Shown here: positions 52,413 to 60,857 of the stretch, piece by piece | Layout of the letters: each line of letters begins with the position of its first letter | Position numbering within the stretch: position 1 is the first letter of the stretch | Assembly: GCA_963817615.1 (NCBI GenBank) | Contig: CAWFPH010000007.1 | Coordinates: 36,906-100,905 of the forward strand | DNA: 64,000 nt | Source of the DNA: FEN-1219 sp963817615 | Lineage (GTDB): Bacteria; Pseudomonadota; Gammaproteobacteria; Steroidobacterales; Rariloculaceae | Reading direction: 5' to 3' | Position numbers and translations under genes: made by a program | Notes under the pieces: generated by a model | Database searches by the model: none | Told to the model about the DNA's origin: nothing | Seen by the model: the letters and a program-made list of their open reading frames with translations, nothing else

Positions 52413-54023
52413 ATGACGAATCAACGAGATGAGATGGATCGGCGCTCTTTCGTCGCCGGTGCAATCGGTGCGGCGGCCGGCATCGGCGCGCTGCTCGCGA
52501 ACGAGGCGCAAGCGCAGCAGGGCGGTGGCGCTCCGGCCGGTGCACCCCAGGGCCGGGAGCTCGGCACGGTGGCGGGCGGTCGGCCGCAGAGCGCGATTCC
52601 GCCCGAGATGCGGCGTCCGCAAAGCCTCTACAAGCTCGAGGCCGACGTTCGCGATTGCCAGGTCACCGGCAAGATTCCGGCCGACTTGAACGGCGCGTTC
52701 TATCGCGTCGGTCCGGACCCTCAGTATCCGCTGCACCCGCGCGACATCCCGTTCGACGGCGAGGGGCACGTCAGCATGTTCCGGATCAAGAACGGACGCG
52801 TCGACTACCGCAGCCGCTTCGTGCGCAACGAGCGCTGGCTCGCGAACGACAAGGCGCGCCGCGAGCTGTTCCCGCTGTACCGCAACCCGATGTTCGACGA
52901 CCCGAGCGCGAAGGGCTTGAGCCGCAGCACCGCAAACACGCACATCATGAATCACAAGGAGTACCTGCTCGCGCTGAAGGAGGACAGCCCGCCGTCGGCG
53001 ATGGACTTGCTCACGCTCGAGACGAAGGTCCCGACCTACACGTTCGACGATCAGCTCCCGAGCAAGAGCTTCACCGCGCATCCGAAGATCGATTCGCATA
53101 GCGGCAATCTCGTCGCGTTCGGCTACGAGGCCGAGGGCTTCGGCAGCGACACGGTGTCGATGTTCGAGATCACGCCGCAAGGCAAGATCGTCTGGAACGC
53201 GAAGGTCCACGTGCCGTACGTCGGCATGCTCCACGACTTCGCGGTGACCGAGCATCACATCGTGTTCTACGTGATGCCGCTCGCGATCGACTACAAGCAG
53301 ATGGAAGGCGGCGGCATCCACTGGGCGTGGGACGGCACGATGCCGACGTACTTCGGATTCGTGCGCCGCGGTGGCGACGGCAAGGACGTGCAATGGGTGA
53401 AAGGCCCGACGCGCAGCGCCACTCACGTGATGGGCGCGTTCGACGACGGCAAGCGGCTCTGGGTCGACGTCGAGATGTCGATGTCGAACCCGTTCCCGTT
53501 CATGCCGCAACGCGACGGCACGCATTGGGATCCGATCAAGGGCTCGAGCCACATCACCCGCCTGTCCGTCGACCTTTCGAAGAAGCGACCGTCGAACTAC
53601 GGCATCGAGCAGCTCTATCCGCACGTCGGCGCGCTGCCGCGCCAAGACGACCGCTACAACACCGTGCCGTACCGCTACGGCTTCCTGCCGTGCCCCGATC
53701 CGAACGCGGCCCCCGGCACGGGCGGCGCCTGCTACGCGCGTTTCGATCACCAAAATCGCACCTCGACACTGTTCAACGCGGGCACCGACACGTCGCTCGC
53801 CGAGTGCTGCTTTGCGCCGAAGAGCGCGAGCGCGCCGGAGGGATCGGGGTATCTGATGGGCGTCGCGACGCGCAACACCGAGGCGGGGCGCTCGGATCTC
53901 GTGATCCTCGACGCCGAGCATCTGGCGGACGGCCCGGTCGCGGTCGTGCATTTACCGATGCACGCGGTCGGGCAGATTCACGGCTGGTGGGTGCCCGAGG
54001 AAAAGCTGCCGCAGCGGGCTTAA
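52413..54023 (+). CDS. Exported carotenoid-oxygenase-family dioxygenase
   Basis: A 536-residue Fe(II) seven-bladed propeller enzyme of the carotenoid/lignostilbene cleavage family. The four iron histidines are readable: H223 (FTAHPK), H274 (MLHDFAVTE), H338 (ATHVMG) and H523 (GQIHGWW). ATG 52413 follows GGAG and begins a Tat-like signal (DRRSFVAG) with an AQAQ end; an ATG at 52335 overlapping the previous stop is an alternative. Export through Tat fits a cofactor-loaded enzyme. Related proteins cleave apocarotenoids or stilbenes; the substrate here is unknown. The preceding SnoaL genes likely act in the same pathway. Confidence 0.9.
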   Translation: MTNQRDEMDRRSFVAGAIGAAAGIGALLANEAQAQQGGGAPAGAPQGRELGTVAGGRPQSAIPPEMRRPQSLYKLEADVRDCQVTGKIPADLNGAFYRVGPDPQYPLHPRDIPFDGEGHVSMFRIKNGRVDYRSRFVRNERWLANDKARRELFPLYRNPMFDDPSAKGLSRSTANTHIMNHKEYLLALKEDSPPSAMDLLTLETKVPTYTFDDQLPSKSFTAHPKIDSHSGNLVAFGYEAEGFGSDTVSMFEITPQGKIVWNAKVHVPYVGMLHDFAVTEHHIVFYVMPLAIDYKQMEGGGIHWAWDGTMPTYFGFVRRGGDGKDVQWVKGPTRSATHVMGAFDDGKRLWVDVEMSMSNPFPFMPQRDGTHWDPIKGSSHITRLSVDLSKKRPSNYGIEQLYPHVGALPRQDDRYNTVPYRYGFLPCPDPNAAPGTGGACYARFDHQNRTSTLFNAGTDTSLAECCFAPKSASAPEGSGYLMGVATRNTEAGRSDLVILDAEHLADGPVAVVHLPMHAVGQIHGWWVPEEKLPQRA

Positions 54024-54670
54024 CGCTGGATCTCCCCGGCGCTGCGCGCGACGATGCCGGCGTGCTCGAGCTCGCGCCGGGCGCGGTCGTGCTGCGCGGC
54101 TTCGCAGCGCCGGCCGAGGCAGAGCTTGCGGCCGGCGTCGCGGCGGTCTGCGCTGACGCGCCGTTTCGGCGGATGAGCACGCCGGGCGGGTTCACGATGT
54201 CCGTCGCGATGACGAACTGCGGCACCTACGGCTGGGTGTCGGACGCGACCGGCTACCGTTACGCGCAGCTCGATCCCGAGAGCGGCCGGCGCTGGCCGGC
54301 GCTGCCCGCGGCGTTCATCGCGCTCGCGCGCGCGGCCGCAGGCGTCGGGGGATTCCGCGAGTTCGCGCCCGATGCGTGCCTCGTGAACCGCTACGAGCCC
54401 GGCGCGCGTCTCACGCTGCACCAAGACAAGGACGAGCGCGACTTCGATCAGCCGATCGTATCGGTGTCGCTCGGCGTGCCCGCCGTGTTCCTGTTCGGCG
54501 GGGTCAAACGGCGCGAGCGGCCCCAGCGTGTGCCGCTCGCGCACGGCGACGTGGTCGTCTGGGGCGGTCCGGCGCGGCTGCGCTATCACGGCGTCGCGCC
54601 GCTCGCAGCCGCCGAGCACCCGTTCGCGGGAATGCAGCGCATCAATCTCACGCTGCGGCGCGCGCGATGA
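53987..54670 (+). CDS. alkB: AlkB-family Fe(II)/2-oxoglutarate dioxygenase
   Basis: An AlkB-type oxidative demethylase that repairs methylated bases in DNA or RNA. The iron and 2-oxoglutarate residues are present: LHQDKDE (His and Asp), RYHGVAP (second His) and RINLTLRR (Arg). NRYEPGARLTLHQDKDE and SVSLGVPAVFLFGG are also characteristic. The start is uncertain: the family N-terminus LTLDLPGA lies at a TTA codon, so the nearest in-frame start is a GTG at 53987 (227 residues), overlapping the dioxygenase gene by 37 bases. No ribosome site is seen, which suggests translation coupled to the upstream gene. Confidence 0.85.
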   Translation: MGARGKAAAAGLTLDLPGAARDDAGVLELAPGAVVLRGFAAPAEAELAAGVAAVCADAPFRRMSTPGGFTMSVAMTNCGTYGWVSDATGYRYAQLDPESGRRWPALPAAFIALARAAAGVGGFREFAPDACLVNRYEPGARLTLHQDKDERDFDQPIVSVSLGVPAVFLFGGVKRRERPQRVPLAHGDVVVWGGPARLRYHGVAPLAAAEHPFAGMQRINLTLRRAR

Positions 54671-55071
54671 ACGAGCGCCGCGCCGCTCTTCACGAGCTCG
54701 GCGCCGCGCTGCGCGACGTGCACCGCGAGCTGCTGATCGCCACGCAAAAGGGCTTCGAGAAGCTGCACGGCCGAGTGCCCGGCAGCGGCGCGCTTCTGAA
54801 GCTTGCGGTCGACGATCCGCTGTTCGCGTGGCTCAGGCCGCTGTCCGCACGCATTGCGGCGCTCGACGAGCTTGCGAAGAGCGACGCGGCGAGCGCGGCG
54901 CAACTCGACCGGGCGCTGGCGGATATTGCCGCGCTGCTGGAAGCGGACAGCGAATTTCGCGCGAGCTATCTCATCTATCTGCAAGCGGAGCCGGCAGTGG
55001 TCGTCGCGCACGGGATCGTGCGGCGCATGCTGCGCCGCCTCGCTGCGGCGGACGAAGGCGCCGGCCGTTGA
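54667..55071 (+). CDS. Small helical protein coupled to alkB
   Basis: A 134-residue all-helical cytosolic protein starting in ATGA overlap with alkB. Segments include LGAALRDVHRELLIATQKGFEKLHG and LFAWLRPLSARIAALDELAKS. No recognised domain is certain; it may function with AlkB or in regulation. It ends the 50150-55071 run. Confidence 0.72.
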   Translation: MNERRAALHELGAALRDVHRELLIATQKGFEKLHGRVPGSGALLKLAVDDPLFAWLRPLSARIAALDELAKSDAASAAQLDRALADIAALLEADSEFRASYLIYLQAEPAVVVAHGIVRRMLRRLAAADEGAGR

Positions 55072-55196
55072 GCTGCAAGCCTCGCCGTTCACAGCGTCCA
55101 CAAATTAATGAAATCGAGCTCCTCTGTCGGCGCCGGGCGGAGCCGTAGTCGCCGCCGCTCGCGGGAGCGCTCGAGCCGACGGCCGTGCGGAAGCCT

Positions 55197-55221
55197 GAAT
55201 CCCGCGCTTGGCGCGGGATTC
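55197..55221. repeat. Perfect 10-bp inverted repeat
   Basis: GAATCCCGCG-CTTGG-CGCGGGATTC between the AlkB run and the SPW gene. A second short hairpin (GGCG...CGCC) follows at about 55222-55240 and is trailed by a T-poor sequence, so factor-independent termination is possible but unproven. The rest of the 247-base gap (55072-55318) has no gene. Confidence 0.6.
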
Positions 55222-55318
55222 GGCGGTGCGAACGCCGCAGTTTGATCTTGTGCGCAGGCGCGTGATCTGGCATGTGCGTTGCACGCCAAGGGGTTGGCAA
55301 ATCACAAGGAGGTGTGCA

Positions 55319-55780
55319 ATGACCACATATGCAGACACAGCAATGCTGCAAAAGCGGACCCAGATCCGCAGCACGAGCGGCGTCAATCTCGCGCTCGGCA
55401 TTTGGCTGATCGTATCGGCCGCCGCGTTGGCCCTGACCGGGGCTGCGGTGTGGAACAACGTGATCTTCGGCATCGCGATTGCCGCGCTCGCGACCGCGCG
55501 CGTGAGCAAGCCCGAGCCCGCCACTCGTGCGGCAAGCTGGGTGAACGCCGCGATCGGCGTCTGGCTCGTTATCTCGCCGTTTGCGTTGAATTTCGCGGCG
55601 CGCGGCGCCGTATGGAACAACGTGATCGCCGGAGCGCTGGTCGTGGTGTTGGCGCTGTGGAGCCTGTCGGGTATGCAGCCCGCGGGAACCGTGAGCAGCC
55701 GAACGCCATCCGATCGCGCTGCCGCGCAGAACGTCGACGCCGCGCAACGCGTGCCGCCGCGTAATCGGCCGCCGAGCTGA
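55319..55780 (+). CDS. SPW-repeat membrane protein
   Basis: A 153-residue membrane protein with two copies of the SPW motif module (about residues 20-50 and 80-110: SGVNLALGIWLIVSAAAL..WNNVIFG and SWVNAAIGVWLVISPFAL..WNNVIAG in part), i.e. four helices. The ribosome site AAGGAGGT is unusually strong and 6 bases before the ATG, so high expression is likely. SPW proteins have no established function. Confidence 0.88.
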   Translation: MTTYADTAMLQKRTQIRSTSGVNLALGIWLIVSAAALALTGAAVWNNVIFGIAIAALATARVSKPEPATRAASWVNAAIGVWLVISPFALNFAARGAVWNNVIAGALVVVLALWSLSGMQPAGTVSSRTPSDRAAAQNVDAAQRVPPRNRPPS

Positions 55781-55784
55781 TCGG

Positions 55785-56264
55785 TCAGCTCGGTCGCGAA
55801 TAAGTGCCGACGAGCCGGTTCATGCCCAGCAGTTCCGGCTCGATTTTTGCGAACAGGTCGAGCATGCCGAGCCCGGCCGGCAGCGTCGTGTCGGACTTGA
55901 GTGCGAGAATCCAGAAGTAGTAGTGATGCGGGCCGTGATTCTCCGGTGGCATCGGTCCGCCGTAGCCGGGCTTGCCGAAGGTGCTGACACCGCTCGTGTA
56001 ACCTTGGTCGCCTTCGGTCAGGCGGGTCACCGACGCCGGAATGTTGTAGAGCACCCAGTGGACGAATCCATAGCCGTTCGGCAGGAGCAGCGGCGCATCG
56101 GGGTCGTGCGCGAACAACGCGAACGCCTGGGTGCCTGCAGGCGCGTTCGTCCATGCAAGCGGCGGGGAAACGTTCTCACCCTCGCCCGTGTGCTTCTTCG
56201 GAATACGGCCGAAGGACTGGAAGGCGGTGCTCGTGAGCTGCATGGCGGACGGCGCGAATCCCAT
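55785..56264 (-). CDS. PEBP-family protein (YbhB/YbcL type)
   Basis: A 159-residue phosphatidylethanolamine-binding-protein-like domain. Landmarks are NVSPPLAWTNAPAGTQAFAL, HDPDAPL, HWVLYNIPAS and GPMPPENHGPHHYYFWILAL, forming the anion-binding pocket. GAGGT precedes the ATG at 56264. Bacterial members have no firm role. It lies 97 bases beyond the stop of the sigma gene on the same strand and converges on the SPW gene. Confidence 0.9.
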   Translation of the reverse strand: MGFAPSAMQLTSTAFQSFGRIPKKHTGEGENVSPPLAWTNAPAGTQAFALFAHDPDAPLLLPNGYGFVHWVLYNIPASVTRLTEGDQGYTSGVSTFGKPGYGGPMPPENHGPHHYYFWILALKSDTTLPAGLGMLDLFAKIEPELLGMNRLVGTYSRPS

Positions 56265-56361
56265 GGGCGGTACCTCGATGCGGGTTCGATGCGGCCCGCA
56301 CCGCGCGGGCCGCGCTACGCGGTTGATGGTCGCACGATTCGCCGGCGCTGAGGAACCGTCG

Positions 56362-57642
56362 TCAGCTTTCCGGTACCGCCGCGTTCGTCTGCCCGCGGGC
56401 CCGCTCGAGCAGCAAGTGACGCTCGCGGTCGTTCCGCGTGAGCGCCGCCGCGCGCTCGAATTCGCTCGCGGCTTCCGCATTGCGGCCGAGCCGGCGGAGC
56501 AATTCACCGCGCACGCTCGGCAGCAAGTAATAGCCGCGCAGAGTGGGGTCCGTCGCTAGCGCCTCGACGAGCGGCAGCGCCGCCGCCGGGCCGGCCGCCA
56601 TCGACACCGCGACCGCGCGATTGAGCGCAACGATCGGCGACGGCGCAAGCTCCGCGAGCGCGTCATAGAGCGAGACGATGAGCGCCCAATCGGTCGCAGC
56701 CGCCGTCGGGGCGCGCGCATGGCACGCCGCAATTGCGGCCTGCAGCGCATAGAAGCCGCGCGCGCCGCCCTGCTGCTCCGCGCGCTCGAGCGCCGCGAGG
56801 CCGCGGCGAATCAGCACGCGGTCCCAGCGCGTGCGATCCTGCTCGAGCAGCAGCACCGGCTCTCCCGTGGGACCCGTGCGCGCATGCGCACGCGAGGCCT
56901 GCAGCTCCATCAATGCGGCGAGGCCGTGCGCCTCGGGCTCGAGCGGCGCGAGCTCTGCCAGAGTACGCCCGAGCCTTAGAGCGTCGTCGCACAGCGCGGG
57001 CCGCATCCAGTTCGCGCCGGCGGTGGCCGTGTAACCCTCGTTGAAGATCAGATAGATCACTTCGAGCACGGACGCGAGCCGCTCGGCGAGCTCCGGTGCG
57101 GCCGGCAGCTCGAATGCCACGCGCGCGTCGGCGAGCGTGCGCTTTGCGCGCACGATGCGCTGCGCAATGGTCGGCTCCGGCACGAGGAACGCACGCGCGA
57201 TCTCGTCGGTCGTGAGTCCGCCGAGCAGCTTCAGCGTGAGCGCGACCCGCGCCTCGGTCGAAAGCACGGGGTGGCACGCGGTGAAGATCAGCCGCAGCAG
57301 GTCGTCACCGATGTCGTCTTCCACGGCTGCTTCGAACGCGTCGTCCGCCTCGGCGTCGTCGCCGAGCTCGCGCGCGAGCTCCTCGTGCTTGCGCGCGACG
57401 AGCTTGCGTTTGCGCAGCTGGTCGATCGCACGATGCTTTGCCGTGGCCATTAGCCAGGCGCCGGGATTGTGCGGAATGCCGTCGCGCGGCCATTGCTCGA
57501 GCGCGGCCACCAACGCGTCCTGCGCCAGCTCCTCGGCCGTGCCGATGTCGCGCACGAGGCGCGCGAGACCCGCGATCACCTTCGCCGCTTCGATGCGCCA
57601 TACCGCGTCGACCGCGCGCCGTGCTTCCGTTGCCGTCGTCAC
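56362..57642 (-). CDS. ECF42-like sigma factor with C-terminal extension (DUF6596)
   Basis: A 426-residue sigma factor. The N-terminal third has region 2 (AVWRIEAAKVIAGLARLVRD, AEELAQDALVAALEQWP, AWLMATAKHRAIDQLRKRK) and region 4 (LLGGLTTDEIARAFLVPEPTIAQRIVRAKRTL). The C-terminal half is helical, TPR-like (ALERAEQQGGARGFYALQAAIAACHAR), as in ECF42 factors, which lack an anti-sigma factor. The start GTG at 57642 (GGGAG just upstream) is preferred over an ATG at 57660 and a GTG at 57675. The usual upstream DGPF gene is missing except for a possible stub at 57706. Confidence 0.9.
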   Translation of the reverse strand: MTTATEARRAVDAVWRIEAAKVIAGLARLVRDIGTAEELAQDALVAALEQWPRDGIPHNPGAWLMATAKHRAIDQLRKRKLVARKHEELARELGDDAEADDAFEAAVEDDIGDDLLRLIFTACHPVLSTEARVALTLKLLGGLTTDEIARAFLVPEPTIAQRIVRAKRTLADARVAFELPAAPELAERLASVLEVIYLIFNEGYTATAGANWMRPALCDDALRLGRTLAELAPLEPEAHGLAALMELQASRAHARTGPTGEPVLLLEQDRTRWDRVLIRRGLAALERAEQQGGARGFYALQAAIAACHARAPTAAATDWALIVSLYDALAELAPSPIVALNRAVAVSMAAGPAAALPLVEALATDPTLRGYYLLPSVRGELLRRLGRNAEAASEFERAAALTRNDRERHLLLERARGQTNAAVPES

Positions 57643-57883
57643 GGCTCCCGATCTGAGCATTTCTGCGCACTGCACCGCAAGCCCCGACGATGATCATGAA
57701 TCGCACGGCCTCTCTCCGTTCGCGAGCTTCGAGATTCGCGACATTTGCGGGTCGCTCTATGGGCACGTCGAACGACCGGCGCAGAAATCGACACGGCGCC
57801 GCCAGTTAGTTCTGGACCCGCGGCGCCGCGTGCGCCAAGATGCCGCGGAACCGCGTTCCCAGCGGGGGAGGTGGGCTGCGGTG
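57643..57883. other. Divergent gap with a possible DGPF gene start
   Basis: A 241-base gap between the ECF42-like gene and a plus-strand membrane protein. On the minus strand, GGAGAGAGG precedes a GTG at 57706 reading V-R-F-M-I-I-V, the N-terminus typical of DGPF/YCII-type proteins, but the frame then departs and runs toward the sigma gene. It may be a deletion remnant. No other gene is seen. Confidence 0.35.
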
Positions 57884-58237
57884 ATGTTCGCACGAATCGT
57901 GTTCGCGATCGGGGGATTGCTCGGTCTCGGCGCCATGATCCCGCTGTACCAGGCCGCGGGCAGCTACACCTATTACGGGCTCCTCGGTACGGTGGGCGCG
58001 TGGCAGGTGCTGTTCCTGATGATCGCGTGGCAGCCGGCGCAGCTTAGGCTCGCAATGATCCCGGCGGTGCTCGAGAAGGTGTTTTGGACCGTCACGCTGC
58101 TCGTGCTCTACGGGCGCGGCGCGCTCACGCCGGTGGCGCTTGCGTCGGCCGTTATCCCGCACGGGCTGCTCGGCGTGCTGTATGCGATTGCGTTCTTGCG
58201 CACCTCGGCCGAGGTGCAGCAACGGCCCGAGCGGTAG
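57884..58237 (+). CDS. Small inner-membrane protein
   Basis: A 117-residue protein with about four hydrophobic helices (IVFAIGGLLGLGAMIPLY, GAWQVLFLMIAW, VLEKVFWTVTLLVLY, ALASAVIPHGLLGVLYAIAF). It has no recognised function. A GTG immediately before the ATG is also in frame; GGGGGAGGTGGG lies upstream. Confidence 0.75.
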   Translation: MFARIVFAIGGLLGLGAMIPLYQAAGSYTYYGLLGTVGAWQVLFLMIAWQPAQLRLAMIPAVLEKVFWTVTLLVLYGRGALTPVALASAVIPHGLLGVLYAIAFLRTSAEVQQRPER

Positions 58238-58256
58238 GCCGCGGCGAGCCCGCCGT

Positions 58257-58451
58257 TCAGCGGCGCTCGCGGCGTGCGATGCGTTCGCGGCCGCGCTCGA
58301 CGATTGCGGCCTTCTCGGTGTCGCTCGCCTCGTTCCACGCGACGATCTCCTCCAGCGAGCGGCCGCAACCGAGGCAGACATCCTCGTCGTCGAGGCAGCA
58401 GCTGCGGATGCAGGGCGAGGCGACCCCCGGCCGCGGGGCGAATCCGTTCAT
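58257..58451 (-). CDS. DUF1289 small cysteine-rich protein
   Basis: A 64-residue protein of the DUF1289 family (Fe-S-like or zinc-binding). The motif SPCIRSCCLDDEDVCLGCGR carries the conserved cysteines (C-x3-C ... C-x2-C), followed by SLEEIVAW. Role unknown. The ATG at 58451 is the family start; the ribosome site is weak. Confidence 0.9.
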   Translation of the reverse strand: MNGFAPRPGVASPCIRSCCLDDEDVCLGCGRSLEEIVAWNEASDTEKAAIVERGRERIARRERR

Positions 58452-58577
58452 GCCGCAAATGATACCCGTGCGCGTACCGCCCGCGGCATCACCGCGGGCG
58501 ATGACGCCGCTTTTCCAGGTCCGACGAGCTCGGTAGTAACCTAGCTGCAAGCTCCACGAGATCGAAGGGTAACCACC

Positions 58578-58991
58578 ATGCCGAACAAGGAAGCGCTCGT
58601 GCTGGCCGCGGCCGCGGCGATGCTGCTCTGGTCGCTCGCGGGCGCGCAGCAGCCGCCGCCGAGACAGCCGCCCGCGCAGCGCGCTACGCAAACGCAGCCC
58701 CCGACGCTCGAGGACCGTGTTGCGAAGCTCGAGCGCGACGTTGCGAGCCTCTCGACGCGCTTCGAGACGCGCGAAGCCACTCTGAACGGTGCCGGCAACC
58801 TCGCGAGCTCGTCGGCAATGTTGCAGCTGCAGAACGACATCAATCGCCTGTCGAACGACCTGCAGCGCGTCGAGCGCGAGGTGGACGGCGCGGTGCGCGC
58901 GGCGACGGATGCGCAACGCGGTGCGGCCGACGCGCAGCGCGCCGCGATGCAGGCCGAACGGGAGGCTCGCGATGCGTCGCTGCGCCGCTGA
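58578..58991 (+). CDS. Small exported coiled-coil protein
   Basis: A 137-residue protein. A signal peptide (LVLAAAAAMLLWSLAGAQ) is followed by a Pro/Gln-rich stretch and a long heptad-like region (LEDRVAKLERDVASLSTRF, LQLQNDINRLSNDLQRVERE, ending in Ala/Arg-rich DAQRAAMQAERE). It resembles periplasmic Lpp-like or tape-measure spacer proteins. No family is assigned. It precedes the monooxygenase gene by 21 bases. Confidence 0.75.
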   Translation: MPNKEALVLAAAAAMLLWSLAGAQQPPPRQPPAQRATQTQPPTLEDRVAKLERDVASLSTRFETREATLNGAGNLASSSAMLQLQNDINRLSNDLQRVEREVDGAVRAATDAQRGAADAQRAAMQAEREARDASLRR

Positions 58992-59012
58992 ACGGCGCGC
59001 GCCGAGGTCTCG

Positions 59013-60029
59013 ATGACGGCCTATTCCATTCTCGATCTCGCGTTCGTGCCGGAGGGTGCGACGCCCGCCGACGCGCTGCACAACACGCTCGATCTCGCGA
59101 GGCACGCCGAGCGCTGGGGGTACACGCGCTTCTGGCTCGCCGAGCATCACAACATGGTCGGCATCGCGAGTGCGGCGACGTCGGTGGTGATCGGCTACGT
59201 CGCGGCGGGGACGCGCACGATTCGCGTGGGTGCGGGCGGCGTGATGCTGCCGAATCATTCGCCGCTCGTCATCGCCGAGCAGTTCGGCACGCTCGCGTCG
59301 CTGTACCCTGGGCGCATCGATCTCGGGCTCGGCCGCGCGCCGGGCACGGATCAGCGCACGCTGCGCGCGCTGCGCCGCGATCACTCGAGCGCCGAGTCGT
59401 TTCCGGACGACGTGCTCGAGCTCAAGCGCTACCTCGCGCCGGCTGAACCCGGCGCTGCCGTGCAGGCGGTGCCGGGTGTCGGCACGGAGGTGCCGCTTTG
59501 GATCCTGGGGTCGAGCCTCTACGGCGCGCAGCTCGCGGCCGCGCTCGGTTTGCCGTACGCGTTCGCTTCGCATTTCGCGCCGGAAGCGCTCGAGCATGCG
59601 CTTGCGATCTACCGCGCGCAGTTCCGGCCGTCGAGGCAGCTTGCGGAGCCTTATGCGATGGTCGGCGCGAACGTGATCGTCGCGGCGACGGATGCCGAGG
59701 CCCGGCGGCTGTTCACGTCCGCGCAGCAGGGATTCACGAATCTGTTGCGCGGCACGCGCGGGCGGATGCTGCCGCCGATCGAAGACATCGAGACCTATTG
59801 GACGCCGCTCGAGAAGGCGCAGGCGTCGCGGATGCTCGCGTGCTCGTTCGTCGGCGCGCACGACACCGTGCGTGCCGGGCTCGAGCGCTTCGTAGCTGCG
59901 ACGGGCGCCGACGAGGTGATCGTCGCGGCAGGCATCTACGATCACGCGGCGCGGCTGCGCTCGTACGAGCTGCTCGCGTCGGCGATCGGCCTCGCCCAGA
60001 ATGCGCTCGGAACGGAGGAACGAGGATGA
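59013..60029 (+). CDS. Luciferase-like flavin monooxygenase
   Basis: A 338-residue LLM-class FMN-dependent monooxygenase (TIGR03558-like). Characteristic segments are TRFWLAEHHNMVGIAS, IRVGAGGVMLPNHSPLVIAEQFGTL, PGRIDLGLGRAPGTD and PLWILGSSLYGAQLAA. The substrate cannot be inferred. GAGGT precedes the ATG. The stop overlaps the aldolase start as ATGA. Confidence 0.93.
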   Translation: MTAYSILDLAFVPEGATPADALHNTLDLARHAERWGYTRFWLAEHHNMVGIASAATSVVIGYVAAGTRTIRVGAGGVMLPNHSPLVIAEQFGTLASLYPGRIDLGLGRAPGTDQRTLRALRRDHSSAESFPDDVLELKRYLAPAEPGAAVQAVPGVGTEVPLWILGSSLYGAQLAAALGLPYAFASHFAPEALEHALAIYRAQFRPSRQLAEPYAMVGANVIVAATDAEARRLFTSAQQGFTNLLRGTRGRMLPPIEDIETYWTPLEKAQASRMLACSFVGAHDTVRAGLERFVAATGADEVIVAAGIYDHAARLRSYELLASAIGLAQNALGTEERG

Positions 60030-60799
60030 ACCACGATTTGCGCGCGAGGCTGCGCGGCGGTGAGCTCATGTTCGGCACGATGCTCACGCTGCCCGAGCCC
60101 GCGGTCGCCGAGATTCTCGCCGACGTCGGCTTCGATTGGCTGTTCGTCGACGCCGAGCACGGCCCGCTCGAGACGGCCGAGCTCGCGGGCATTCTGCGCG
60201 CCGCGAGCCGCCGCGTGCCCTGCATCGTGCGCGTGGCCGCGGCCGCCGAGGTGCCGATCAAGAAGGCGCTCGATTTGGGGGCCGCCGGGGTGATCGCGCC
60301 GCAGGTCAACAGCGCCGAGCAGGCGGCCGACGTCGTGCGATTCGCGCGCTATGCGCCGGAGGGCGGCCGCGGCGTGGGGCTCGCGCGCGCACACGGCTAC
60401 GGCATGGCGTTCAAGGGCTACGTCGCGCGGGCGAACGACGAGATCGCGGTCATCGTGCAGGCCGAGCACGTGCGCGCGGTGGACCAGATCGAGGCGATCG
60501 TGCGAGTGCCCGGCATCGATGCGGTGCTGCTCGGGCCGTACGATCTTTCGGCGAGCCTGGGCAAGATGGGCCGCGTCGACGATCCCGAGGTGCTCGCCGC
60601 GATCGAGCACGTGACCACGGCGTGCCGTGCGGCCGGCATGCCGCTCGGCTATTTCGGCATCGACGCCGCCGCCGTGCAGCCGTACGTGGAGCGCGGCTAC
60701 ACGCTCGTGGTCGCGGGCGTCGACACGCTGTTCTTGGGCCAGGCCGCGACCGCGCTGCGCGGGGCGCTCGAGGCGCTGCGCGAGCGCCGATCCGCCTAG
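60026..60799 (+). CDS. HpcH/HpaI-family aldolase
   Basis: A 257-residue class II-like pyruvate aldolase of the HpcH/HpaI family. The metal and substrate residues are seen in FVDAEHGPLE, ALDLGAAGVIAPQVNSAEQA and GPYDLSASLGKMG, with FGIDAAAV. It cleaves or forms 2-keto-3-deoxy-hydroxy acids (4-hydroxy-2-oxo-acids). It is translated together with the LLM oxidase. Which pathway is unclear. Confidence 0.92.
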   Translation: MNHDLRARLRGGELMFGTMLTLPEPAVAEILADVGFDWLFVDAEHGPLETAELAGILRAASRRVPCIVRVAAAAEVPIKKALDLGAAGVIAPQVNSAEQAADVVRFARYAPEGGRGVGLARAHGYGMAFKGYVARANDEIAVIVQAEHVRAVDQIEAIVRVPGIDAVLLGPYDLSASLGKMGRVDDPEVLAAIEHVTTACRAAGMPLGYFGIDAAAVQPYVERGYTLVVAGVDTLFLGQAATALRGALEALRERRSA

Positions 60800-60857
60800 C
60801 GGCGGGCGCCGCGCGGCTTTTCGACGCGTCCGCGACGATGGCCTGGAGCTCGATACC

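Noticed and set aside
50887..52545. A 552-codon minus-strand frame across the SnoaL operon
   Set aside because: Antisense shadow without a ribosome site or recognised residues.
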